Shown here piece after piece: positions 46,059 to 57,842 of a DNA stretch of 64,000 nucleotides. How positions within the stretch are numbered: position 1 is the stretch's first letter; each line of letters starts with the position of its first letter. The position numbers and the translations under genes are program-made. The DNA is taken from the NCBI GenBank assembly GCA_900169235.1, contig FWCC01000060.1, positions 124,001-188,000 of the forward strand. The letters run 5' to 3'. The DNA comes from Zarea fungicola (Eukaryota > Ascomycota > Sordariomycetes > Hypocreales > Cordycipitaceae). The notes beneath the pieces are model-generated. The model was not told the DNA's origin, did not search any database, and was given only the letters and a program-made list of their open reading frames with translations.

Positions 46059-47061
46059 TTATTGAGGTATGTTGTTTGTATTTGTCCTCATTTCCACACA
46101 TGCTGCATCGGCCAAAGGCACCGCGACTGGCTTCTCCAGGGAAATCTCAATATCCCAGCCCGAACCATCCCGTGGCGGCGTATGCTTGAGCCGCAAATGC
46201 GCCGCGATGGCGGCTGTGAGATGAGTACCAAGCGCCTCGAGCGTCTCATAGGCGGATTCAGACATGATCTACAAGATGGAACTTGTGTTAGTTTCAGGAA
46301 ATAATGATATTGGACGGAGGAAAGAAGTTGGCAGTGGCGCTTTTAAGACTCACCTTGACAATGACCTGTTCCAATTCAGGATAAACGTCTGCATCATCTT
46401 CGAGTTTCTCAATTTCCACGCTCGCGATGACGACTTGTTTGGCCAGTCTCTCGTTGCTATTTACGCCAATCAGCGTTGGAACCTGCAGTCTCTGAATCTT
46501 GAGTGATACGGCGCTCTGCACCATGGTCGATTTCATCAGCACATCGCTGCAGCTCTCAGCAGCCGCAAACCCCCCCATTCCCGTCACGCTGACGCCATCG
46601 CCGAGCAGTGTCGCTTTCGGAAGGTGTAGCGTGATCTCCAGAGACCGCAGCTGCGCAAAGTGAAGAAATGGTAGGTGCGCGAGCTCGTCTTGCTGTGCGC
46701 CCGCTTTGTCGACACGCCATCCGCGCGAGTCAACGCCCGTCATTGCCACCCAGGTCGTGTCCAGCAGGTGTCGCAGGCTCTTGACTGGTGTTGGCGAAGC
46801 AAGGGTGGACAGAATCGCCTTGCTAAGCAGACCATAGTGTACTGTGTCCGTGGCGACGGTGTCGGACGCTGAGGACGCGCCAAAGGGCTCCTGGAGGGAG
46901 ACGGCGGCCGAGATGGCAATAGGTTGCGGCCGGTCCGGTCGGCCCCAGGCATCTTGCGGGCCTTGTATCGTGGCATGCAGATTCTTCACTTTGATGGTGG
47001 ATGGCCCTGGTAAGCTACACGCCCGTATGATGTCGTGTTTTGATACCAGAGGTGTCACCAT
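46059..47061 (-). CDS. Tandem dihydroneopterin aldolase (FolB)-like protein
   Basis: Exons 47061-46354 and 46268-46059 give 305 aa; donor GTGAGT and acceptor TTGTAG join QVIVK to IMSESAYETLEAL. Two FolB-like halves are visible. The first has IKVKNLHATIQGPQDAWGR, QPIAISAAVSL and TDTVHYGLLSKAI. The second has LQVPTLIGVNSNERLAKQ, VVIASVEIEKL and ESAYETLEALGTHL, matching the IGV-ER-Q pattern of dihydroneopterin aldolase. In fungi this activity is usually the N-terminal part of the trifunctional folate enzyme Fol1 (aldolase, HPPK, DHPS). Here the aldolase pair stands alone, with no HPPK or DHPS domain. It may act in folate or another pterin pathway; catalytic competence is uncertain. No targeting signal is evident. 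Confidence 0.78.
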
Positions 47062-49073
47062 GGCTGTGCTAGGCGGACTCTGATACGAGGCCTTTCTGAG
47101 ATGGATCTGAATATATCGGAGTCGCAGCCGTGACTACCTATCCGCTAGCGGGATACTATTATCACTTCCAGGAGTGACTTTGAATGTAAAACGTTGAGTC
47201 CTTTAGTACTGGAACCGGTGTCGAGTGGATTTTGCGGGAAAACCAGAATGTCATGACTTTCAGCTGAAAGTGGGATGAAGTCTTGATGGTGGGGCACTGC
47301 GCAGAGTGATGATTCGACAGCTTCATCGTCACACTGAAGAGTAATACCAAAAGTCGAGATACTAAGTGAATTATCAATTGGATGTACTCCTAGCGAATGA
47401 ATTGTCTAATAAACAGCTATTAATTCCATTGCAGTGAGTGACCACGGCAGCAACTTGCTGGTGCTCAGCCTACCCTATACCGCTACATGTCTTGATTTGT
47501 CGAAGTTGAGTACTGAGGCACCGTCCTTGTATAGATCAAACGTCGGACTGAGTCGAGTGTGTTTTTTTCTCCAATTGGGGGGCACATCCAAAGACTTCTG
47601 CACTGGAACTGGCCGTAGTATTTTGAGACATGGCAAGGGCTAGCGAAGCCGGGAGTCATCAATGTATGTGAAGATTCAGTGCCCACCAATGTCAACAAGC
47701 CATCCTAAAATCCTTCAAGGACAAGTACGTACACAAGAGTATCTAAATTCCGACTCGTGTTATTTGGCAGTATATCGACACTGATACACTGCCCCTGTTC
47801 AAGTAATCGCTTATCAAGCAAGCCGGGTACTTCCAATAACAAATGAAAGTATATAGAGTGAAAACTCGACAGTTGGGGGCTCTTCTTGAAACAAGCTAAC
47901 GCACGCTGCCATGTGCCGACCAAGAATCGCCTACCCTCGCTACGCCATCCCGACGGCAAAAGTCTGCATCGCCTGCGGCATACATGCCTTATCCGTGGGT
48001 AAGGGTGACACTTAGTTACGTTACCTTTGCCAAAGGAAGGGTTCTTGAAAGGGGGCGCGGAGGAAAGCTGTGGAAAGATAAAACGGCAACGTCAGATTCT
48101 TGCAACCACGACAGCCGGTTCCCAACACCCCTGTAGCATGCCACATCTTGCAAGCATTGAAGCAGCCACCACCATTCCCTGTCAGGAACGGCGAACCATT
48201 TCCACAATTTCTACAGAGTACACACCAGCATCTTATTTTCCAGCTAGGCCAGACATGAAAAGTTCAGCAGGAACGGAACGAAAGAAGAGTTCCGTAACTA
48301 ATACTAATGAATGATCTTCATTGTTATAAATCACTACCAGCAGCCTCGGCATCTCCACTAATGCTAGAGTCAACAACACTTTGTCCACCCCTCCAGAAAC
48401 AAATCCATGTCTGAACGCCACAATATAGTTGGTTTACCCCTGACGCCATTTCGATATTACAAACCTTACGATATATAACAAGTAGGGGAGTATCCAGCCT
48501 GAATTCTCGTCTGGCACATCTGGATTAGCACGCAGAATACCTCGGAGCTGGTGACAGGGTTTATGCTGGGCAATGTCCACAACGGGGACCACAATGTCTT
48601 CAGCAGAGACTGGCCGTCCCGCGCAATATTAACATGGAACAATTAAGCTGCCAGTGCCTGTCCCAAAGGAAAAAAGGAAGAATCAAGTCGATCAGCGGAA
48701 CCCAGGTGCGGATGAGTATGAACCCGCCAGTCTGGGAATTTCCAAAAATGTGCAACGGGCCGCACTGACAAATCGTGGTTCACAACACTGACGGAGAATA
48801 TTATCCTTGTTCATAGGTCGGAACGCCTTCGGAATCATACATGATTTTTGAATCGTGCCCCTTGCATGCCAGCATGTCTGGGCAAAATGGCACTCTCTAG
48901 CTATCAGCGCGCGCTTCCGTTTTACGCATTTGCCTAAACAAGGCCCGGAGCCGATACATGCTGCGAAGCTAAATGAAGGTGATCCACAGAGAGCTGCAGC
49001 CAAGGTTTTTGCGAAAGCGCAAACAGTGCGTAGCAACAAGTTAAAAACACACTGAATTATCAATTAATTTTTT
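47062..49073. other. Intergenic, no supported gene
   Basis: 2 kb with only short open frames on both strands and no recognisable motif. It includes the FolB-like promoter (just above 47062) and the 3' side of the orphan gene. No tRNA or repeat was found. Confidence 0.45.
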
Positions 49074-49706
49074 TTATTTGCCATTCGTTGTAGAAGCTTT
49101 GGCATAGGTATTGCTAATTTTCTTGATCCAGGCCGCAATCTCATCGATGCTCATTGGCGAGTCATCAAGAGCATTCACTAGATACAAGTGTGGTCTCTTG
49201 AACTCATGATCTAGGTAATTATTAATATCCCGCCATGGAAAGTTGTTGTACTTGTCCATCTCGTCGCATATAGCGCGTACACGGTCCGGCATGAAGAACC
49301 GGTCGTAATGCGACATCGTGGGCTGCCACTCCAAGACGACGCAGTCCTGTGGCTCCGGCAGTTCGTACATCCTAACAAGATTTTGCGCGATGCGAACCAT
49401 ATTCTCTCGGTGGCGAAGGGCACGCGACCAGTGACGGTAGTCTTCGCTGGAGCCGACGGCCTGAAAGTCGGCCAGGAGGCGAAAGGCCCTCGTCCGCTTG
49501 ACATCAAAGGGGTCGATGGAGCAGATGATGTTGTGTCGCTGAGCAAGCTTTGCTATCTTGTCTTCGACAATAGGATCTCGAAGGGGGTGAGAGGGGGCGC
49601 CTTCCCAGGGATCTGGATAACGAGGCGGATTACTGACTCGACGCAATAGTCTACCATGTGGAAGTTCTATGTGAAGAACAAACCACCAACCTGCAACTCC
49701 TCCCAT
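49074..49706 (-). CDS. Orphan hypothetical protein
   Basis: An intron-less frame of 210 aa from ATG 49706. The frame remains open upstream through a hydrophobic stretch (YSFLIFSAILVEQ) but has no ATG before a stop; the upstream GTG at 49766 is not a credible start. It looks coding: balanced composition, rich in Arg, Asp and aromatic residues, with ordered-looking segments such as EDKIAKLAQRHNIICSIDPF, YRHWSRALRHRENMVRIAQ and WRDINNYLDHEFKRPHLYL. I do not recognise a family. No conserved catalytic motif is apparent. It may lack an upstream exon or be a remnant of a larger gene. No neighbour suggests a role. Confidence 0.5.
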   Translation of the reverse strand: MGGVAGWWFVLHIELPHGRLLRRVSNPPRYPDPWEGAPSHPLRDPIVEDKIAKLAQRHNIICSIDPFDVKRTRAFRLLADFQAVGSSEDYRHWSRALRHRENMVRIAQNLVRMYELPEPQDCVVLEWQPTMSHYDRFFMPDRVRAICDEMDKYNNFPWRDINNYLDHEFKRPHLYLVNALDDSPMSIDEIAAWIKKISNTYAKASTTNGK

Positions 49707-51661
49707 TGTGACGTTTCTTCCTCTGTTTTCCTTCGTAACTATTGTGGAATAAATAGACTGTTCCACAAGGATAGCGGAAAATATAAGAAATGAGTAAATG
49801 TAGCATGTTGGCGTGACACCAATGCCTATTTAAGAGAGTCAAAGCCATGGTTTTGTTATTGTTCTCTTCTTGTGAGGCAAAACTTAAGATGTCATGACGT
49901 CTATCATGTACGAGCAGTGGAGCGAGGACGCCGCTTGAACAAAGTTTATACATGCTTAAGCCATTTGACATGGTTTCAAGGCACTATTCCTTCATTGTCA
50001 ACGACTAACAAACGTGGCGATGTCTTCCATGACAAGCTATCTTGGGCATAATGCAGGAAATCCTGCCTGCACAACGCCTTGCATGCCAAGTACTTCACGT
50101 TGCGTATAATTCCACGCCCTTTTATTCACTGTACTATATCGGCCATTGTTACTTGATTATGGTGTCTTGCATAGATATTAAAAGCCACATTTCGGGCGCT
50201 GCAATAGATTGTGTGGCGTCCGGACAAGCTTTTTGGCTTTACTCTGTCACACTTTAATAAAGAGTTCTGGGCCTTGCAAGTATATTGGACGAAAAGCCAC
50301 CTCTTCATACAGTATTATGCTCAACAAAAAAAAATCTCGACCTTTTGATGCAAGGCGTCGTCTGTGGTGTATGTTTAACAGTGGATACAGCCTTCTTTGG
50401 CCTTGTATAGTCAAACGATCTTGCACCCCTGAGACCACTTTGGATACTCATGGAACCTCCTTGGTATGAATCGTGTACTTTGTCCCCATGATACCCTCGC
50501 TTCGCACGGACTGAAACAATGTCTGCGACAAAAGGAAAAGGGCGCATGTATGGGTTAGAACGAAGAGGAAAATTCCGCCTAGGGTACTCATTAGAAGAAA
50601 ACCACAAAGTTCAACCACCAGCCTTCTTGAACCCAAGGTTCAGTCCTGGTCAGGGATACCCCTGGCTCGGCAGATAGTTGATTCGCTCTGGCCAGGTCTG
50701 TTTTTTTTTTTTAATTCTGCCGGCGCGCCCTCCCCGGCGTCCAGCCTCGTGGTTTTGGCTGACATATTTTCTCCCGCCGGACAATTTATTTTTTGGTGTC
50801 CCTGCCTGTTCCCCACTTGCCGTCTGCCTTTTTGTATGATCAATTCGTTTTGACCAATATCTCGTGCACGCGTAACAGATAAAATATACCTTATATGTCT
50901 GAGGCGGTATGACCGACGACAAGGCGTTGGACGGGGAATGCACGTCCTTCCTTTGGACGAAAGTGGACATCAGTGTTGCAATGTTCTAGAAAGCCCACAC
51001 CGTTGAATTTTCTGCAGATCAAGATTTTATTTGGAGCCTTGCCTTTTTCTTTCTCTTTGTCTGGCCAAAAAAAAAACGGTTTGCCAATCTCGTGGTCATT
51101 GCGTTGAATCAACAGAAGACTGGGTCGAAGCCGTTGATCTTTTAATTACGGCCAAGGGCCATAATCAGACATCGTGGGGGCGCCAGTGCTTTGACTTTTC
51201 CATTCTACGCCGGAAGCGTAGCCGGAGTGTCGGCAATAAGACACAGCGTGCGCATTGACGGTGATTCAATACTTCAAGACTCCACAGGAGTGACCATAAC
51301 TGATTCAACCAAGACATCTCACTTTCCATCGTTGTGGACCAATGGACTCGAAATCCCCATGTATCAGTTGGCTTGCAGGACGCTTTTGATAGAGACTGGC
51401 GTAAAATGGACACCGCAGTCATTTACTTGTACGACAAGTGATATATGACAAATTGAAGGTACATATATGCGAAACAATGTAGGCTTTCTTAAACATCTAA
51501 TTCCTATGAATGTAATATGCTTTACCGTTGCCATTCTTATTTATCCACATTGTAAGTATCCCTCCCTGTCTTGTATTGTCTTTAGACTATAAGAGACAGT
51601 AACCCACAACCCAATGCAACATGAAACAAAGGTAAATAGAGAGTGGGAGAGGGGGCGGCAA
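49707..51661. other. Intergenic, no supported gene
   Basis: Only short frames without motifs. A T-run occurs near 50700-50712 and an A-run near 51067-51076. It separates the orphan gene from the dehydrogenase gene, both on the minus strand. Confidence 0.45.
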
Positions 51662-52573
51662 CTACTTGAGCAAGTATTGGCTAGTGACTGAAAAGTCACC
51701 GTCTCCGAAGCCATCCTCCACTGCCTTCCGCATAGCGTTTGCCAGGATAGCCAGACCGCTAGCATTCACCTGGAGATCATCCGCTGCCTGCGTAACATTG
51801 TCTATACCAGCTAGCATCATGGCCAAAGGGTTCCCCCCATTATCGTTCCAGGCCTGAGCATCGACCGTCCGCGCCATACGTGTAAGTAACGGCGCCAAAG
51901 CAGTCATGATGGGCGTCGTCACTAGCTCGGTGCCAGGTGCAACCTTGTTCCTGCCAACGCCCGCGCGCTGCAAGATGCCGAACCCAATCAGCGCGCCTTG
52001 GAATAAGCCGTACATGGCCGCCAGCATAGCTAGATCCTGAGCTGCCGCAGCGTCCACTGTGCTGCCCTGGTAGAGCGGTTGGCCGAGCGCATGCACGACG
52101 GGCCGGACGTGCTCGTCAAAAGAAGCTTCATTTTCGCCGCTGTAGATCAGAAGAGAGTGCTGTGTGGCAATCAGTTCGGGTGTTACCAGCACGGAGCCGT
52201 CAAAGTAGCATGCCGCGCCTCTGGCCTTGATCCAGGCGCTCATCTCACGAGCTTGATTCGGTGTTCCGTTGGTGACATTGACCACGATCTTGCCTGCAAG
52301 GGCTGTATGGCTGTCCTCAGCGTCCAGCGGCGCGAGGAGTTTATACATGGCATCATAGTCGACCACGCAAACAAGTAAGACACCATCGCTCTTGCGAATG
52401 GCAGTTTGCAAATCGCCCTCGAATTCTGCGCCAGCCTGGATGAGGGATATAACTTGTGGACGCTGGCCGCTGCGATTCCAGATGGTGAGTTTAAATCCGG
52501 CGTTGAGGAGAGCCTTGGCCAAAGCAGCGCCCATATTGCCAATGCCAAAGACGGATACGTTCTTTGATGGCAT
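51662..52573 (-). CDS. NADP-dependent imine-reductase / beta-hydroxyacid-dehydrogenase-like protein
   Basis: A single exon encodes 303 aa. The N-terminal Rossmann fold carries GIGNMGAALAKALLNAGF (dinucleotide loop at 10-15), then LTIWNRSGQRP, where the Arg after Asn-Arg-Ser fits NADP(H) preference. The C-terminal helical domain includes DLAMLAAMYGLFQGALIGFG, typical of imine reductases and 6-phosphogluconate-dehydrogenase-like enzymes. The conserved catalytic Lys of beta-hydroxyacid dehydrogenases (G-x-x-x-K) is not visible; the corresponding helix reads AAAAQDLAMLAAM with Asp, which is more like imine reductases. Substrate is unknown. It is isolated, with 2 kb to the next gene on one side and 10 kb on the other, as expected of accessory metabolism. 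Confidence 0.85.
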   Translation of the reverse strand: MPSKNVSVFGIGNMGAALAKALLNAGFKLTIWNRSGQRPQVISLIQAGAEFEGDLQTAIRKSDGVLLVCVVDYDAMYKLLAPLDAEDSHTALAGKIVVNVTNGTPNQAREMSAWIKARGAACYFDGSVLVTPELIATQHSLLIYSGENEASFDEHVRPVVHALGQPLYQGSTVDAAAAQDLAMLAAMYGLFQGALIGFGILQRAGVGRNKVAPGTELVTTPIMTALAPLLTRMARTVDAQAWNDNGGNPLAMMLAGIDNVTQAADDLQVNASGLAILANAMRKAVEDGFGDGDFSVTSQYLLK

Positions 52574-55500
52574 GGTGCTATTAGTTTCATGCGAAAAGTC
52601 TTGATATGAATGGTTTCTCCAAGTTGGTAACCTTCTTGATATCTATTACGTCGAAACATGCTTTTTATAATTGATTCGCACCTTCAAAGCCATAACGCAT
52701 TCCTTGAAATCTCTGTATATCGTTGATTTTGATTTCCAATACTCGAATCATATTCGTATCTCGTGTTGCGTTATATGAAACCGTTTGTAAGCAAGCTTCA
52801 ACAACCGTGAACTGGAATTGTATGCGTCCCAGTATGAGCAGGCCATTAAATTCACGCTGTAAACAGTCTTGATGCTTGGCAGTGAGTCATATACTGTATT
52901 AATACGCTCTTCCGGCCGTTGAATTTGTAATGCGCTCCGAGTATCGTGAAGGGAAGCCTGCTCATAAAGTCCGCGGGCGGAGATCGCAGCTTTCCCGCTG
53001 TTGGTGGGTATTTGATCGCCAGAAGACGTGGGCAACTTGGAGCAGCACATTTCCATGGTCGTTCAGCCGCCAAGCTTACAACAAAACACCTATACTTGAC
53101 GCAATTCTGTCGCAACTGACAGCCTAAAGGCAACGCTGTACGAGTCATTGCATTAAACACTAGACATTTTATGATTAATAGAGAGACACGTTGGGAACAT
53201 CGCAATCTGGAGAGTTTTGAGTTTCGTTGCCCACATTGCTAAATTGCGGATTATAGAACCACGACGATCCCCAAATCTCCGGCCTGACCCGCCTGGAAGC
53301 ATGGAGAGAAAAGACTAAACCGAGCTCATTACCGAAATCTCGATTTTGAGGCCATATCCTAGGCAATCAGCAGGCTACCAGAGAGTCAGAGACTTGTGCC
53401 TCTCCCAATTTATTTCAAGCTTCTCCTGAGTTACTTGATGGAGCATTTGCCCAGGCATGTCACTTATATTAGACTGGCGACGGAATCGCTCCACCACTCC
53501 GATTTCTGTCTCTCCGTGTACAACGCCCCTGGAAGAGAGGTACATCCAAGATGGGCTCAAGGCGGCTCCATGATTCGAGAGATGGGATCCGCGGATTGAG
53601 TGACATGCTTGCTCTGAGGGTCTCACGTTCAGCGTATGCCACAATTCAGCATTGCCTCTCGAAAACACAAGAAGGCGTACACTGCACAGAGCCTTGAACA
53701 CCTCAGACTATAACCCAGTTGCTAGCCGTGTTGCTAACGGAATGCAACCTTTCTGAACCTTCCAGAAGCCAGTATCAGGTGAACAACCTAGGAACCAGTG
53801 TGGAGATTGCAGCATTGACGCAACTTGCGGACGCTTCAAATGTCCCAGCCACGACTACTGTATACGCGGATGGGCATTAAAGAGAAACAGTGAACTCGCC
53901 ATAGACATACTGCGAAAACGAGGCGTTTGTACGGGGATATCCCTGAAGTGTAAAGTTGCTCCCATTCATGGCGTTTGTTGAGCCCTGTCTGTTCCACCAG
54001 GGACGGACGATTATCGCAATTGGGAAGTAGGCCCAGGGGTGTCCTGTCAATCCGCCCCCATCTAGGACGAAGGCAGTTCCGTGGCGTTTTTTGCATCCCC
54101 GCGAATGGTCCCGCCCAAAGGCTGAATGAGCAACCTAGTAACTAATAATTCACTTGACTTGGCGACTTTCCTGGCTCAAGCCAGGTCCAGCGCTATTTCC
54201 TTTCCGCGCATTTTGGATTTCTGTCATGAACCTGAAGCCAGAGCCAATTTGCCCCTGTTGTGGGTTTGCAACTCAGTTGCGACAATTGCTACTAAGGGTT
54301 AGTTCGCGCGCCTGGCGCCATACAATTTTCTTGGAGACGTGATGGATGCAGGCTGCAGGAAGTGGACATTATGTACATGCAGAATTTGGTAGAAAAACCA
54401 GTAGCGCGAGGAACAGCCCAATGACACTTGTATGTTACAGCCGCACCATTAACAAGAACGGTGCTGGTGTGGTAGAAGGTATTCCCTCAACAAGTCCTCT
54501 CGGCAACTAAAGCCCGAATCCAGGGAACATAGGTTTCATGCAGCCACTCGATTGACAAAGCCCTCTGAAACGCAAAGGACCCCAGCAGGGGGGTGCAGTG
54601 CACCTTAGGCAGTACATAGAGTGACAAAAGTTTGGAAGCCGATTTCTAGAACGCCTAATTTTGCAAAAGACACATGGTTTTGCGGAAACTAAAATCGTTG
54701 ACAAGCTCATACTTGCGCTGACCAGATAACATTCATAGATGGCGTGGTCCGAGCACCAGCTAGAGCAGAAACATGGCGTAGCAAGCCATAGATGTTGTCT
54801 GGGGAGCCATGTGGTGAGTTCGAAGGCCTTGGGTAAAGTATGCAAGCCAACGCGGACCATAGGCAATATTGGGCCAAGGAAGAGCGGTCACGCTGAGAGG
54901 GGAACAGCCTCGTTTTACCTTCAGAGCTCTGACAATATATTGTAGGGTACAAGTGCAACAAGCCTGGTCGTCTGCATTGTTCCAATTCGATAACCACCTG
55001 TATGCGCATTAGCGGCTTTTGGTGGCTGTTGGCATGGCGTTTGTGGGGTATAGGTTCTGAGTTGTCGAATATGTCGAATAACCACTGCAACACATGGAAA
55101 TTTGCCAGCAGCCACCTTTGATTTTTAGCCAGCTTTTAATGTATGGCTGCGGCGTTGGCGTTAGCAGGTCCGTAGGAATGTTGGTCTCGTGGCAAGTGGA
55201 TATGCTTCACAGAAGCACTGTAAATCTCGAAAATCATATGTGATCGTTGAGATGATATTGAGCTTTCTCTGTCCACTTCGAACCCTGCTGCTTTTTAAAA
55301 CCGATGCTGCAAGTGATTCAGCTCCGCATCTGCTTAGCTGGAGTATCTTTCGTCGTGAGATCAAATGATGCAATTTGCGCACATTTGTCGGATCACCATA
55401 GCTTTTCTTCACATGTCACATAGTCTTAAAAGGAGGTGTTAAAGTTGTGTGGCAGACAAGCAAGAGGTGAGAACAACGTATGTACGCCGAGGGTCCTCAA

Positions 55501-57785
55501 TGGCAGAAGAGCAACTCCGTGCATAAGCCGGAGTGGACGCGGGCAAACGCTTTCTTTCCCAAAGTTGGCTTCAAAAAGAAATCCGAAACATCCGGCACGC
55601 CGAATATTTAGCATGTGCCAAAGTAGTCAGGCCGAGACCCCTGTAGACTTGCCAGAAAAACAAAACAGCAGGTGAAATGGCTAAATTGGTATGCAGCAGT
55701 GCCTTAATAGTTGCTTCAGGCTTAATAGTAAATTACTGTTGAAATTATGTCTGCTTTTTTTCCTTGGCCCAAATATGGTTACGGCACCAGTGACATATGG
55801 ATGGGTACCAAGGCATTTCGCGAGTTCGAGTCCAAAACGTCGAGTGTTGTCATGTGGCTGGGGCTGGCACAGGCTCGTTGAGCAGCGAGAGCACCAGCAA
55901 AGCCGCTGGCAGCTGTGTCGTTTATTTGAGTCATGCAGGTCTTCGCGTTTCTTGATTTGAACGGGTGATGGGGTAGAGCCGATCTGTATGCTCCATGCAC
56001 TCTTATTATCTTGTTGGCTCACGTCAGCCAACACCGATGCCAGATGCCATCGAAGTTGGGACGTCGCCGTCCTGCACAGGCTAAAATAGTTAACGCGTTT
56101 GTGGGATACATGTGAGCAATGATCTTAAGCGGTTGGTCTTGCTGGTGGTTAGTAGTGCCAAGCGGGTGACAGTGTCGGAAGAAGGAGACTATCGTCTCTA
56201 CTCCGTTGTGTCCTAATGCTCTCCGAGATATCAGCCACCCGTATAATGGCATGTCACGGCTGTCCTGACCAACGCCAAATGGGTGACATAGCATCGAATT
56301 GCGAGGCTAGCTAGTGGCCTGCAAAGTCGGCGTTTGATTCGGCAGTCAAGTCACGCGGATGATGGATCGTGGATGCCATTCGTTTCTGTGCATAGGGTGG
56401 ACTAATGTAAAACGCCCGGCTGTTGAAGTCTCGATGGCTTGTCGAGCCCTCAATAATCACATCCCATACCCCAGGCCTGTCCAGAATGATCTACCGAGTG
56501 GTTGAGAAGGGCGTGCGCATAGGGCATTAAGGGTCCCATAATTTGCACCTCTCTTATCACTATTCTTGCCCGTTTTCTTTTGTCGACTTGTCACCTGTGA
56601 TGGTCGAGGATCAACTGTCGTTGGCTCAGCCGGAGGTGGCGATGACAGAGTCATGGTTGGATCGCGTGTCGTTTGTAGTGCTGAAGCCATGGTAAAGTGC
56701 AGGGCCTGTATGGTCCGGCGATGGGCAGCCAGCGGGCAGGGGTAGAGACCGCCCAGACCACTCACAGCGACCAAGCAGTGGTTTCCCCAGGTGAGCTGAA
56801 GTGCCCCAAAAAGCGACACCAAGATGCGCTAAGTATTTTGGGCACACGACGGCAGGCGATCTGCTTAGCTGGTAGGTTGGACCCAGGTGGCAACGTAAAT
56901 TGATGGCACGCCTATGGCGATATACGATAAACATGTCACATCTACGTAATTTTAAAATAGCGCATTGCGCTATTAGAAATACGCCATATTTTGTGCAATA
57001 GTCTTTGCATGGCAGGGTGGTTAGAGAGCTCAACACAGATCACCTGGTGCTCACATGGATAGGCCCAGATTTTTCGGACTGATTGATAGGGAAGGACGGA
57101 GTATAATCACAAGCTACGTCTCGCACCAAGTTAGTACACTACTCCGTACAGAATCCAAACTCTTTATTAATGTCTCTCGCTTAAGGCGGGCGGGCAAGCC
57201 CTTCCGAAAGGTTAGTATGTCGCAGCGCCACCTCCGTATAGTGGTTGCATGCCGCTTGCTGCTGCCCAAGCCCAAACACCGATGCCGTCACGCACGGGCT
57301 GCCAGAAGGAAGTCCAGCTGGATTCTTAGTAAGTAACGAGAATTGAGTGTGCATGATTTCTTGGGGTAAATATCGTACTTTTCCCCCCTTCTCTTTGGTG
57401 GCTGGCGACTCAACTGCTCCATGTGCGACAACTTGATGTGGCGTACTCACGGTGGCACATCTTCACACACACTCATGAAGGCTAATCCCGGGGCTAGCAT
57501 TTTCAAGCGTCGGGCAACAAGCAGTATCCAGGCCGCTTTGTGACAAATCTGTTAGCTTGAGAATGTAGTCATACTGACTTGGCTGCCGCCTCTTCTGAGG
57601 AACAATTGAAACGCCCAAGTCTGACCCAGGAGCTTCAGCTTGGTACCGACTACGTTCGCACTAACTGCAGTCTGGAGAGGCTATACAAGGTGTAACACTG
57701 CCAACGATGAGTATCTTTTCTACTCCTGCAGACGGACGCAGCCTTTGACTTGACAGGAGGGGGGAAATTTTTGCTATAGGTTGGG

Positions 57786-57842
57786 TGTTGCAGAATGGTG
57801 CAGAACGGTGCAAAAGAGTTGCACCTTAGATGGTGCAGTACA
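57786..57842. repeat. Clustered GGTGCA / TGCACC repeats
   Basis: Within 57 nt the unit GGTGCA or its near variants occurs four times (TGTTGCAGAA, TGGTGCAGAA, CGGTGCAAAA, TGGTGCAGTA) with an inverted TTGCACC between, which can fold as a hairpin. A similar GGTGCAGTGCACC palindrome lies near 54590. Function is unknown. Confidence 0.5.

Noticed and set aside
55815..55845. GAGTTCGAGTCC, resembling a tRNA B box
   Set aside because: No A box at the proper distance and no cloverleaf can be drawn.
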